Of a DNA stretch of 64,000 bases, positions 45,883 to 55,631 are shown one piece after another. Source of the DNA: Artemisia argyi (lineage: Eukaryota; Streptophyta; Magnoliopsida; Asterales; Asteraceae); contig CM060697.1 in NCBI GenBank assembly GCA_030686995.1, positions 106,267,272 through 106,331,271 on the forward strand, given 5' to 3'. The notes beneath the pieces were generated by a model that was not told the origin of the DNA, did not search any database, and saw nothing but the letters and a program-made list of their open reading frames with translations. Made by a program: the position numbers and the translations under genes. The stretch's first letter is position 1. Each line of letters opens with the position of its first letter.

Positions 45883-48261
45883 TGCCAATTTCAATTCTTG
45901 TATTAGCTTAATTTTCGTTTGTAGTGTAACACTTCATTTTAATGAAATTCAGTCTTAATTTCTTAAGCAATTGTTCTTATTATTTTCAGTTTAGTGTTAT
46001 AGTTTAAACTCCTTTAATTCAGTAATCTCTTAGTTTTATAAAAATAGTATTAACTGCTTTCATTCAAATTGTTTTGTTATCTTTCAAATAGTTTTAATAA
46101 AATTCATAGAATAGAAAATAAATAGATTGTTATTTGAAATAAGCTTTCAAATAAGTTTGTTTACAGTTACATAAATCTCATTTTAGCTTTAACTAGCTTC
46201 TGTGAGAGTTTGTTTAATCAAATTTGTTCAAAAGAATTTTGGTCAAACCTTGGTCAACGGAGGCAAGAATGGTGGTTATTGGTTATTGATTGATAGTTTG
46301 GAACAGTAAAGGAAGGTTCCAGCCTATCACAAAGACAGGCAAGCACAGTGAACACCTCTCTTTTGAGCTGAGGTGATTAAACTTTGTAAGTCTGTTTCAT
46401 TTTTACTTCAGTCTCACCATTAATTTGTGTTACTATGCTTCTGTTGTGATTAGTTGTGATTAGTTGATTGATCATCTTCTGTTTGAGTTAATTCAGCTTT
46501 TCAAATCTAAGTTTTAGTGATTAATAGTTGAGAACCAGGACTCATTTTGTTTACTGTTAGATTAAGATAGTATTTGAGAAACTGAGTTTAGCTGATTTTT
46601 GTTGATTAGTACTGAGCATCTATTTTCTATTATAGTTTTAGGATTATGTTTGATCAATGTTATTAAGTTTAGTAGTTAAAATCAGCTAGTTGTAGTGTAA
46701 ATTGGTTGTTATAGGGGTGTTTGGATTTCCTGTTTCATATGGGCTCTTGTTAGAATTTTATTGAAATCCCTGCACTAATAGTTCAAAACAGATTAGGATA
46801 GACTAGTTAATGCATAAAATCAGTAGGTTAATATAGCGAGAGTCAAAATTAGATTTCAATATTAGCTTAACAGTTAGTGTAGTTAGTATCAGATAGAATA
46901 CTTGTAGTAGTATATGCATAATTGATCTAGTTAGCTTAATCTAGTGTAAACTTAGCTTATAACAACTTAATAGATAAGATTCAGTAGTTCAAATTTGGTA
47001 TAAGTCAATTAGTGATAGCCTTATCATAGTCAACTGCTTCATAAGAAGCAGTCCTGTAGGCTGTTGAGTTTGCATCTTTTTAGAGTAGCTTATGATTGAA
47101 TCCTAGTAGGGAATTAGTTGATTTGTATTCTCAGTATACTAGAGTGTGTATTGCCACCATAAGATTTTAGATTTAAGCTTTATAGGTGTAGCTTATTGGC
47201 CCTGCAATAAGTGGTTCTAAGCTAGTAACTGAATTAAACCATAGGTCTGCTAGTACTCTTTTTAGCATTGTATTTGAATAACTTGAGTTTTAGTGATTGT
47301 ATTTGAGTTGTTTGCATGGTTCTGTGCTTCTGGATTATTCATTTTTGATTTGTGCGTATTGGTAGTTTACATTAGATTGCTTATTTGCTTGCATCCTTTG
47401 ATTCTGTGTTTCATTTGTTCATTTATTGGCTTATTTGAGTTCATAGTAGCATTATACATCTGTGGTATCAGTTTGGTGAATTTTTGTGGCAAGTGCTTAT
47501 AAATAAGCACTTGCCATTAGCTGTTTTGGTCATTTTAAGCACTTCTTCTTAATATTTCTTTTCCAAAATTTTTCTGCAACCTTTCCATATTATTTTAGAG
47601 TTTCTGTGAATTTTTCAGATTTTTCTGAATTCATTTACTATTTTTCTTAATTTCTCTTCATTAATCTTCATTTTTAAATCATTTTTAATAAACAAAAGTC
47701 CATAAAAAATCATAAAAAGCTTTGAAAAATACAAAAATAGTTTAGAAAATTCTTTTATAATATTCTAGATTTTTCAGAATAGTTTTTATATTTTTCCCAT
47801 TATTTTTCACATTTTCTTTTATTTTTAATTAGTTTTTAATCCATTAAATAGAAAATTAATTCTAGAAAATAAATAAAAAGTCTAAAAAATATTTTTCTCT
47901 TTCTCAAAATTATTTTTAGTAGTTTAAGATTTTTAGAAACTTGTTTTACATTTGTAGGATCATTTTTTGTATATAAGTCGCGTTTTATTTCGTATGTTAC
48001 GTTTATTTTCGCGTTTGAATTTCCGTTTTTACGTTTTTAAAATTTGTGCATATATAGATTGTACATTCTGGTTATTTCACTTTTTCTTATCATAATTTGA
48101 ATTTCAAAATCATATTTTTCACTTTACCACTTTTCACGACTCGATTTCGCAATTTGAAAATTCACGACTCCATTCCACCTTCGTTGGGAAAACGACCCGG
48201 GAAATACTTTCACGAGTATTTCTTCGGTATAATTATATACTACGAAAAGACTTTATCAAAA

Positions 48262-48280
48262 TGGTGCCTCTGCCGGGGAA
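48262..48280 (+). other. Primer-binding site of element 5
   Basis: 'tggtgcctctgccgggga' begins 4 bp after the LTR end. It resembles the widespread Athila/Tat primer site TGGCGCCGTTGCCGGGGA with three changes. Confidence 0.75.
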
Positions 48281-48294
48281 GGTCGAAGTGAGTT

Positions 48295-48671
48295 TGTTAG
48301 GAATACAAATATTCCTATAAAAGTCTCGGTCACCTAATTGATGTAATAGCATTTTAGCTAGCTCGTAGTTTGTTAATTATATGTATTAGTTAGTTTAGTT
48401 TAAGTAACACCATGGAAGAAGGACGGGTCTTTACCCACTGTATGCCTGATACACAGCCCGGGTGTGGGCGTTTGTAGGTAACTATATATACCCCTCTCCA
48501 CATGTGGAGAGGGTTGGTGCTTTCCATATTTTCAATCTAACCTTTTCATTTTTCTCTCATCTATTTCTCTCTCTAGAAACACCCAACTTCTCTTTATCTC
48601 TCTAAACTTTCTTCCATTAATTCTATTATAAACACAAGAACCATACTAGTTAATATTATGTTTATTCTACA
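48295..48671 (+). mobile_element. Left LTR of the Copia-type element (377 bp)
   Basis: TGTTAGGAATACAAATATTCC...TTTATTCTACA. A TATA box (ctatatatacccc) lies at about 48483. The inverted CTCTCCACATGTGGAGAG follows it as an 18-bp perfect palindrome. A CT-rich stretch comes next. Confidence 0.93.
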
Positions 48672-48689
48672 ATTGGCATCAAGAGCCAA
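48672..48689 (+). other. Primer-binding site of the Copia-type element
   Basis: 'attggcatcaagagccaa' resembles the initiator-methionine tRNA site (TGGTATCAGAGCC) common to Copia elements, with an extra base in the middle. Confidence 0.7.
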
Positions 48690-49065
48690 GGTTTCATCCT
48701 AGGGATTGTTTGCTCTCGAATTTTTCATTTTGGTTCTTGTGTCTTATCATGGTTCGATTTGGTTTTCATATGATTTCACTCATGGTTCATTGGTTTGGTA
48801 TACCTTGCTAGGTATGGTACGAATGAAGAAATTATTTTGACAAAACAAATACTTGCTTGCAAACAAGTTGAGGCATATTATTCTTGTTAAGACAAAAAGA
48901 ACAGTACAGTTTATATTGTTCTTGATTGCGTTTAAGTTAATTTTGTCAAAAGGAAATGGACAAAAGTTGTTTGCGTTTAAGTTTATTTTGTCAAAAGGAA
49001 ATGGACAAAAGGGTCGACTGTGACAGTTTTGTATGGTTGTAGAGACTAGTCTCAATTTTAAACTT

Positions 49066-49239
49066 GCGGTTACCTTTAAAACTGTGGTTACCTCATAATT
49101 TTTGCGGTTCATTCGAGTTAGCGGTTAGTTCTCAAACCTGCGGTTAGCTCAGATCATCGTTGCGGTTAATGAGTTAGCGATTAATTGTATGATGGTTGCG
49201 GTTAACTTTTAAGTTGCGGTTAACTGAAAATTGCGATTA
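49066..49239 (+). repeat. Array of ten GCGGTTA motifs in the Copia-type leader
   Basis: GCGGTTA or one-base variants start at 49066, 49084, 49104, 49121, 49140, 49162, 49177, 49198, 49216 and 49233, spaced 15-22 bp. CGGTTA fits the MYB consensus CNGTTR. The intervening bases are not repeated, so this is a motif array rather than a simple tandem duplication. Confidence 0.85.
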
Positions 49240-50348
49240 CCTCTGCTTCTGGAATTAGCTCTCGTTTGTTATCAGAAAAGAAAAATTAAGAAAGGAAAAG
49301 TAGAGGTACAAGAGCAGATATACAAATTTAATCCCATCATTAACATTATAAACAACAAACAAATCCAAACCAATTACAAACCACAGTAGACATCTAATCC
49401 TACCTCTCGTCCCCTACTAATCAACTAAGTTTTTTTTCTCGAATACAAGCAACACCAAGATCTAGTGGTATAGATGAAACATCAAGACCTCTAAAAGATC
49501 CTACACACGATAAAGAAATAATCACTGATCTTGTTCAAGCTATACATCTTCATGATTATCCAAACCTTAAAGTAAGATCAAAACATGATTGCTTCATCTT
49601 TCTCTTCATTCGATTTGAACAAACAAAATGAAAAACGTTTCACGTCATCAACAATCTACCTGAGATCCATTTGGTGCTTGGCTCGAGTGGATTAACTATA
49701 ATCATCACAAGTGAAGTGTGTTTATCATTCACATCAAGATTGAAGGAGTTGTTTATTTGTTTGTATTCGGAGTTACCAAGAAACAAAGGGACGCTATTGG
49801 TTTTCCTTATCTGCTTGTGGGAGAAACTTGTTACGTGGCTGCGTTCTTTTTGATTGTGGTATAGGGTTTCGCTATATTAGTGTTAAAAAGGGGATTAGTA
49901 ATACACGGTTTATTAGGATTGAAAGGAATTGGATTGGGCTTGAACCTGTTGTGTCTTTGGGCCAAGTTTTAAGGGACGAATTTGTGTATTTATTATACGT
50001 TGGGCTTTGTGTACTGGACTCGTGGGCTGCTGAAACACAAGGGACGAATTGCTGTTTAACCACAAATTATCATACATATTTACTTGGTTAACATTGATTT
50101 TATGTGGTAACTTTGGCAACAAATTTTGAATCTCGATTTGTTGTTTGAGCCTCAAGAATCCGTGGTTGTGACTTATTTTTGGGTTGAGATATTCTCGAGT
50201 TTATTAGATAGAAAGTCGGGGTTCATTCGGATTTCAATCAAACAAGCTTCACGTTTAACATACAATTACTTGTCATTGTACCGATTCAACAGTTCTCAGT
50301 ACACGTTCAACTCTATTCTTCGGTGTTTCACGGTTTTGTCTTGATTTT
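49240..50348. other. Non-coding leader of the Copia-type element
   Basis: Short frames (49671-49853, 49828-50091 and opposite-strand shadows) carry no recognisable domain. No second gene is evident. Confidence 0.5.
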
Positions 50349-50420
50349 GTAAAATCCCGCGAAAGATTCTATTTTTCGGTTTAAATCATAGACTTGTAAA
50401 ATCCCGTGCACGGTTACATC
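50349..50420 (+). repeat. Leader copy 1 (two 'gtaaaatcccg' boxes before the ORF)
   Basis: 'gtaaaatcccgcgaaag...tcggtttaaatca...ttgtaaaatcccgtgcacgg' leads directly to the ATG at 50421. The same 72-73-bp arrangement recurs at 55496-55568 before another ATG. Confidence 0.85.
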
Positions 50421-52724
50421 ATGTCTACCACTTCTGACTCTATCATTTCTGAGAGAGAACTTCATCAGCCGCAAAAACTGCTCGATAATGCAAAAGATTG
50501 TGGCATAGAATGTTTTCAACAACTTCATTCATACCTATCAGTACTTCTTGAGGGAACTGGATTCAAGATGAGATTCGAACGTGCATTTGTAACACTCTTT
50601 GGTCAAGATGTTCAGACTTTCACATGCACAATGATTCTTTACTTAGATCAACTACAACAACAACTTGACCAAGGAGAATTTTCCAAAATGGGATCCATGG
50701 CTGCCCTTTGTGTGATCAACAAACAACTCCAAGTGTTCTTTGATTCGAAATTCACTCTGGAGTATGACCATTATAGTGAGATGACGAAAAAGTGCTTTGC
50801 TGATCACACGGGTATTGAGGTTGACACGTTCAGAGACACACTACTCCAACTCATGGGTAATGTGAAGATGTTCATTGAGGAAAAAGCACAGCACGAACAG
50901 ATGCATGACGACAAGGTGAAGGCATCTCGGGTGGAATCATGTGAGGGTACTGGTGATTCGAGTAATGCATCGAATGTTGGGTCAGTTGTCACGATATGCA
51001 AAGGATCTGAGACAGTAAAGCTTGACACTACCAGCAGTTCAGTAACTCCTATCATACATGACATGGATGCAGATTTCAGACCAATAAAAGAACAAGTGTC
51101 ATGTGCTGAGGTACCCCTAACTGTACATCATAATGTGCTTTTTGATGAACGACTGCATACTGATCAAGTTATGCCCAGTTATGACACATATTTGTTGAAC
51201 AAGACTGATAGCAATACCATTTCTGATTTAACAAATATGAATCATAAAGGGGGAGAAAGTGATCAGGATGCTGAACGTGATGATGAGTCAAGTTCTTTGT
51301 TTACAGCTGAGGCTTTTAAATCAAATGGTATGGTTGATAAACAAACGTTTAATGAACTTTCAACAAGATTCTTACAACTTGAAAAACATTGCATTTCACT
51401 TGAAATCGCAATGCAACAAAAGGAAGAAAGTTTTCAAACTAACCAACCATGTAAAGATCCGGAACTTCCTGATTTCCGCGAATTCTTTTTGATTAATGAT
51501 TTGAAAGCTCAGCTAAAAACAAAGAACTTGACAATCAACAACCTGAAAAAACGTATTACTGAGTTATGTGATATGTGTAATGAAGTTAAAGCTAAACATG
51601 ACTGCAATGTTATGGAATTGGAACATAATGTGGCTAAATTACGTGATGAAAATGAGTCTTTGAAAATTCATTGCAATAAACTGTGTGATTCAATCAAAGA
51701 AATGAATACTAAAACTGTTGAGCAAACCACGTCTTTGATTGCAAAAATTGATGAACTCAAAGCTCAAGTTCAGGAAAAGGGTTTCATAATAACAGCATTA
51801 AAAAACGAGCTAAGAAAAGCAACAGGGAATAGTGTGAACACTAAGTTTGCAAAACCATCAATCTTGGGGAAACCAGCTTCTCAATCAATTAGAAACCAAT
51901 CCATTGTTAGGCAACCGACTGCGTTTAGATCTGAACGACCAAAACTTTCAAAAACACGGTTTGCCTCCCAAGTTGATGCGGAACAAGTTTTGACAAAACC
52001 AGTCACTACACATTATTTGCCTAAAATTATTGCTTCTAGTTCTGCTAAGCCTCAACAAGTAGTTACTCCTACTCCCAGCTCCTCTAGGATTAGTTCGAGA
52101 ATAGTGTCGAAACCGAGCATTAAGATTCAAAACTCTTATGATATTAATGACTTGTACAAGAACTATGATCTAGAAAAGGCTAGGAATAGGGCATTACTTC
52201 ATAAGGATGGCATATTAGGTTCACACCCTCGTATGATGCCTCCTTGTTTATTGAGGAACATCGCTAAGACTCAACCGGTGAACTCTAGGATTTGTAGCAA
52301 GTCATCTACCATGCATAAGAAACAGAACAAACCTAAAACTTCTCCTAGGTGGATACAAACTGCCAAATCATTGGAGACTAGGAATAACGATATGTCTTCC
52401 AGTATGCATGATAAGCTTAGCAAACCTAGACCTTGCCGTAAGTGGATTCCAACTGGTAAAATTTTTAAGGATGTCGGACTTAAGTGGATACCTACCGGAA
52501 AGTTGCTCACTGAGGGCAATACCATGGTTGAACGTGAAACCCCTAAGGGTTTGGATACTGTTGTTACTAACCCGTATATATGCAATCAAGTCTGTAATGT
52601 TAGTACAGGTAGTCCTTACTCAGTTACAGGTACATCAATCAGTCACTATATGAGAAAACTCAAAGTCTGGAGACCTAAAGCAATCATTTCTCCAGCTTCA
52701 GGAGTTCTAGAATGTCGGTGCTGA
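50421..52724 (+). CDS. Gag-like coiled-coil protein of the Copia-type element (767 aa)
   Basis: The first ATG in the frame is at 50421 (MSTTSDSIIS); an upstream GTG is not a plausible plant start. The duplicated leader placing an ATG at the same point supports this start. Residues ~20-160 are a helical N-terminal region. About 170-300 is Ser/Asp-rich linker. About 310-470 is predicted coiled coil (HCISLEIAMQQKEESF, FLINDLKAQLKTKNLTINNL, LKAQVQEKGFIITALKNEL). The C-terminus is basic with repeated KWIPTGK boxes. I recall the same blocks (GNSVNTKFAKPSILGKP, KWIPTGKIFK) as the N-terminal part of long Copia polyproteins in Anthemideae. Here the frame stops before protease and integrase and has no CCHC knuckle. 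No in-frame lesion is present. Confidence 0.82.
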   Translation: MSTTSDSIISERELHQPQKLLDNAKDCGIECFQQLHSYLSVLLEGTGFKMRFERAFVTLFGQDVQTFTCTMILYLDQLQQQLDQGEFSKMGSMAALCVINKQLQVFFDSKFTLEYDHYSEMTKKCFADHTGIEVDTFRDTLLQLMGNVKMFIEEKAQHEQMHDDKVKASRVESCEGTGDSSNASNVGSVVTICKGSETVKLDTTSSSVTPIIHDMDADFRPIKEQVSCAEVPLTVHHNVLFDERLHTDQVMPSYDTYLLNKTDSNTISDLTNMNHKGGESDQDAERDDESSSLFTAEAFKSNGMVDKQTFNELSTRFLQLEKHCISLEIAMQQKEESFQTNQPCKDPELPDFREFFLINDLKAQLKTKNLTINNLKKRITELCDMCNEVKAKHDCNVMELEHNVAKLRDENESLKIHCNKLCDSIKEMNTKTVEQTTSLIAKIDELKAQVQEKGFIITALKNELRKATGNSVNTKFAKPSILGKPASQSIRNQSIVRQPTAFRSERPKLSKTRFASQVDAEQVLTKPVTTHYLPKIIASSSAKPQQVVTPTPSSSRISSRIVSKPSIKIQNSYDINDLYKNYDLEKARNRALLHKDGILGSHPRMMPPCLLRNIAKTQPVNSRICSKSSTMHKKQNKPKTSPRWIQTAKSLETRNNDMSSSMHDKLSKPRPCRKWIPTGKIFKDVGLKWIPTGKLLTEGNTMVERETPKGLDTVVTNPYICNQVCNVSTGSPYSVTGTSISHYMRKLKVWRPKAIISPASGVLECRC

Positions 52725-52738
52725 TGTATGTGCATTAG

Positions 52739-52960
52739 GACGTCTGAATACTTCAGTTCAGGCCTCGTTCTTCATCGACTATGACGTCTGAATACTTCAG
52801 TTCAGGCCTCGTTCTTCAACGATTATGACGTCTGTTCAGTTCAGTTCAGGCCTCGTTCTTCAACGACTATGATGTTTGAACAAATCAGTTCAAGCCTCGG
52901 TCTTCAATGTTATCATTATGGTGTTTGCTGACAACACTTCAGGCCCCGTTCATCAAAGAA
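52739..52960 (+). repeat. Tandem repeat, 44-bp unit, about five copies
   Basis: Units starting at 52739, 52783, 52827 and 52871 (step 44) and a diverged one near 52920 share 'gacgtctgaatacttcagttcaggcctcgttcttcaacgactat' in variants. The array begins 14 bp after the stop codon of the ORF. Confidence 0.93.
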
Positions 52961-53104
52961 AAGAAAGGTGTACGATTCAGTGCGCCTTATCTTCGGAAGA
53001 AGAGAAATCTTCTTAGTTTTGACCATTCTCAACAATACGGTTCATGCTTCCTCCATGATTCGTTCAGTCATCTAGTGGATCTACTCATCTTTGCTTGAAT
53101 TCAC

Positions 53105-53350
53105 ATTCACTTGCTCATTCAAAAACGGCAAACATCGTATGCAATTTTTGAGGGGGAGAAGAGTGAATAAACTACATGATTGAGTGTATTTTTATTCACA
53201 TGCTCAATCAAAAATGGCAACCTCGTATGCAATTTTTAAGGGGGAGAAGTGTGAATAAAATACATGATTGATTGTATTCTTATTCACTTGCTCAATCAAA
53301 AATGGCAAACCTCGCTTGCAACTTTTGAGGGGGAGAAGAGTGAATATACC
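53105..53350 (+). repeat. Tandem repeat, 88-89-bp unit, three copies, each with a polypurine-tract-like motif
   Basis: Units start at 53105, 53194 and 53282. Each contains 'ttgctcaatcaaaaatggcaa' and then 'tttgagggggagaagagtgaata'. GAGGGGGAG is what precedes the 3' LTR of this element and of Copia elements generally. Confidence 0.92.
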
Positions 53351-53634
53351 ACATGGTGATTAATGATTGTAGAATGGTCATACGACTCGTCTTACGACTC
53401 TCCTCCAACACCTAATGTTCCATTTACTAAGGATGACTGGGATTTATGTTTGATGATTACTTCCAAGCTTCAACGAATGATGATTGATCAAGATGCACCA
53501 TCTAGAAGTATTAAGAATGATGATTGATCTCTTGTTCAAGTAATCCAATCTTTAGTTATTCCTCAAGGTGTTGATGATGACTATCATGAGTATGAAGTTG
53601 CACACATGAATAATGATCCGTCTTTTCGTTCTTA
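53351..53634 (+). pseudogene. Remnant of Copia pol (linker between integrase and RT)
   Basis: The open frame with one TGA reads SPPTPNVPFTKDDWDL, then MIDQDAPSRSI and YEVAHMNNDPSF before TAA at 53632-53634. 'IDQDAPSTSI' and 'EVAHMNNDPFFGI' are blocks I recall from the region after integrase in Anthemideae Copia polyproteins. Integrase and RT themselves are missing on either side. Confidence 0.55.
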
Positions 53635-55495
53635 AATCAAGGATTGTTGTTCCTACCAATGTGCACCTTGTAAATCAACCCGAAGTACATTATGAAAATG
53701 TCGGTTAAAATGTCAAAACGGCTAACAATTTGGACATGAAATGTCAAGTGATCACGGAGTTTATTTGGTATCCCCTATTTGAGATTGAGGTTTAGTTTCA
53801 CAAAGGCGTGATCTTATGTTATCTTGAAGTCGGGGATTGGTTAGATGAAGATTCTTCGAGATCCTTGCTTGAGCTTTTATCTTTACAATGACGAAGACTT
53901 GGATATCTAGTTATTTTGGTGATTCTTCTTATTTATTACCACAAAATAACTATCACTTTAAGGAGTGTCACAACTTACACGAAGTTGTCGGTAGTCAAGA
54001 GGTGATGTACGTCTTATACTTGATGGTTGGTTGGTTAAAGAGTATAGAGTACTTAGGGATTCGATGTTGCACGAACTCTCTACACCGCTCTTAGTCACAC
54101 ACTAGTGCAAGATTAAGTCACAAGAACGGGGAATTCTACTTCAGTTTCAAATTTGGTATATCGGATTTACTTCATCAGTGGTCACTTCAAATAGCCTACA
54201 AAAGGGTTGGTAAAGATAGTCAGAGAGAGTTTTTTTTGAAGCAGTTGATTCTCACCAGATCCTGTTAAACCAATGTTGTTCTTCTCACAAGATTTCAAGT
54301 TGATGTACCTATAATGTGTTGCTGATTCTGAGGTATCAAAACCAGCAAGGGGGAAGGAGACATACATCTGAATGCATTAAGAGTACACGTGATGAACTTA
54401 ATACTTCTTCTTTATTGAAGTTATCCCGGGAAGACAAATGTCATAACCGCAGAGAATATCAGTGTATTAACTTGTGGCGTTTGGTGTATCATTCCAACTA
54501 CGTGGGGGAAGTGGTCTTCTGATACTTGTGGTATGTATTACTTCAGCTTTCAATAGGAAGAATTATGAGAAGAACAATTGGAGCGTGAGATGATATTGCT
54601 TATCGACATCTTCATATGAGTTTATATGATTTATCGCAAAGTGCTTCTGGTTAATGCTTCATGTACACAATGGTATGATGATTCCGATGAGATCGCAACC
54701 ATCAGGGGAGAGATTTGGGTACATCAAGGACGCGCAATAGGTTCACGTGATCGAGCGTAATCACATATTCCGGAGGTGATATCCGCAGAGATGATCAGTG
54801 CTTCAACCTGTTACTTTGGTGTCATCGTTCTCTTCTTGTGTTGGAAACATGCGTACAATATGGAGTGAGTTGGTATATGTAAGATAACTGGAAAGCAATC
54901 GGTGAAATGAAGATGTCGATATATTATTCCCCTGAATAGACGACTGCTCCAAACCAGAAAGTAAGGTGTACATTGGGGACGTACAACAGGGTCATGTGAT
55001 CGGGCTTCATCATACATTCCGGGATTGATAACCGCAGAGATGATCCATGGTTCACCCTGTTACTTCGGTGTTATCGTTCTCTTCGGGTTCTCGAGCTTCA
55101 TACAATGAGACTTTTTACATCACTTCAACCTCTTGGGGGAAGTGGTCTCATGTAGGTGATTGTCGGTTTGGGGGGAAGCTACCAAAGCTTCACAATGAAG
55201 AGGCAATAAAAACTTTCAGAAATTTGGTGGGTGTCTAGCGATTAACTCAGTTGTAAGATTCTAGTGATTTGTTAACTACTTGTGTTTGGTGAATTGTTGT
55301 GACTTAAGTCGTTTCCATTAGTCTGATTGTAATTTGACGTTGTGAGTTAATCTTTACGACTTGACTTATTACGATCGGATCTATTGTAACTTGACTTGTC
55401 ACGACTTGACACTTAATGCTAATTGTTACTTATCCAAGATCTCTATCTAAGTCTAACTCGCATATTAGATCTTTCGGTTTCTTTTGTTGACTTTA
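53635..55495. other. Unassigned interior of the Copia-type element, including a duplicated segment
   Basis: No gene is recognised. Segments 54716-54840 and 54966-55090 are similar copies ('ggacgcgcaataggttcacgtgatcg', 'ccgcagagatgatc', 'cctgttacttyggtgt', 'atcgttctcttc') about 250 bp apart, and a partial third lies near 54440. Short frames are not conserved between the copies. Confidence 0.6.
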
Positions 55496-55631
55496 GTAAA
55501 ATCCCGGGAGAGAATCGATCTCTCGGTTTAAGTCACAAGAGTTGTAAAATCCCGTTTAAGATTATATCATGGCATCTACGGATTCAGACAATTATTCAGG
55601 AGCCTCGAAAGCTTTGGTGGTGAAAGTTTAA
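55496..55631 (+). repeat. Leader copy 2 with an abortive gag start
   Basis: 55496-55568 repeats the two-box leader of 50349-50420. The ATG at 55569 begins MASTDSDNYS, similar in character to MSTTSDSIIS, and ends after 20 codons at TAA 55629-55631. Confidence 0.8.

Larger units (their letters stand above)
44960..48258 (+). mobile_element. Element 5 5' LTR (about 3.3 kb)
   Basis: It starts TGAGTGCTTATTC and ends ...CTTTATCA just before the primer site. A TATA box (45827-45835) is bracketed by two hairpins (45781-45803, 45862-45882). About 2.4 kb of AT-rich DNA follows the TATA box. Short frames inside are not genes. Confidence 0.82.
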
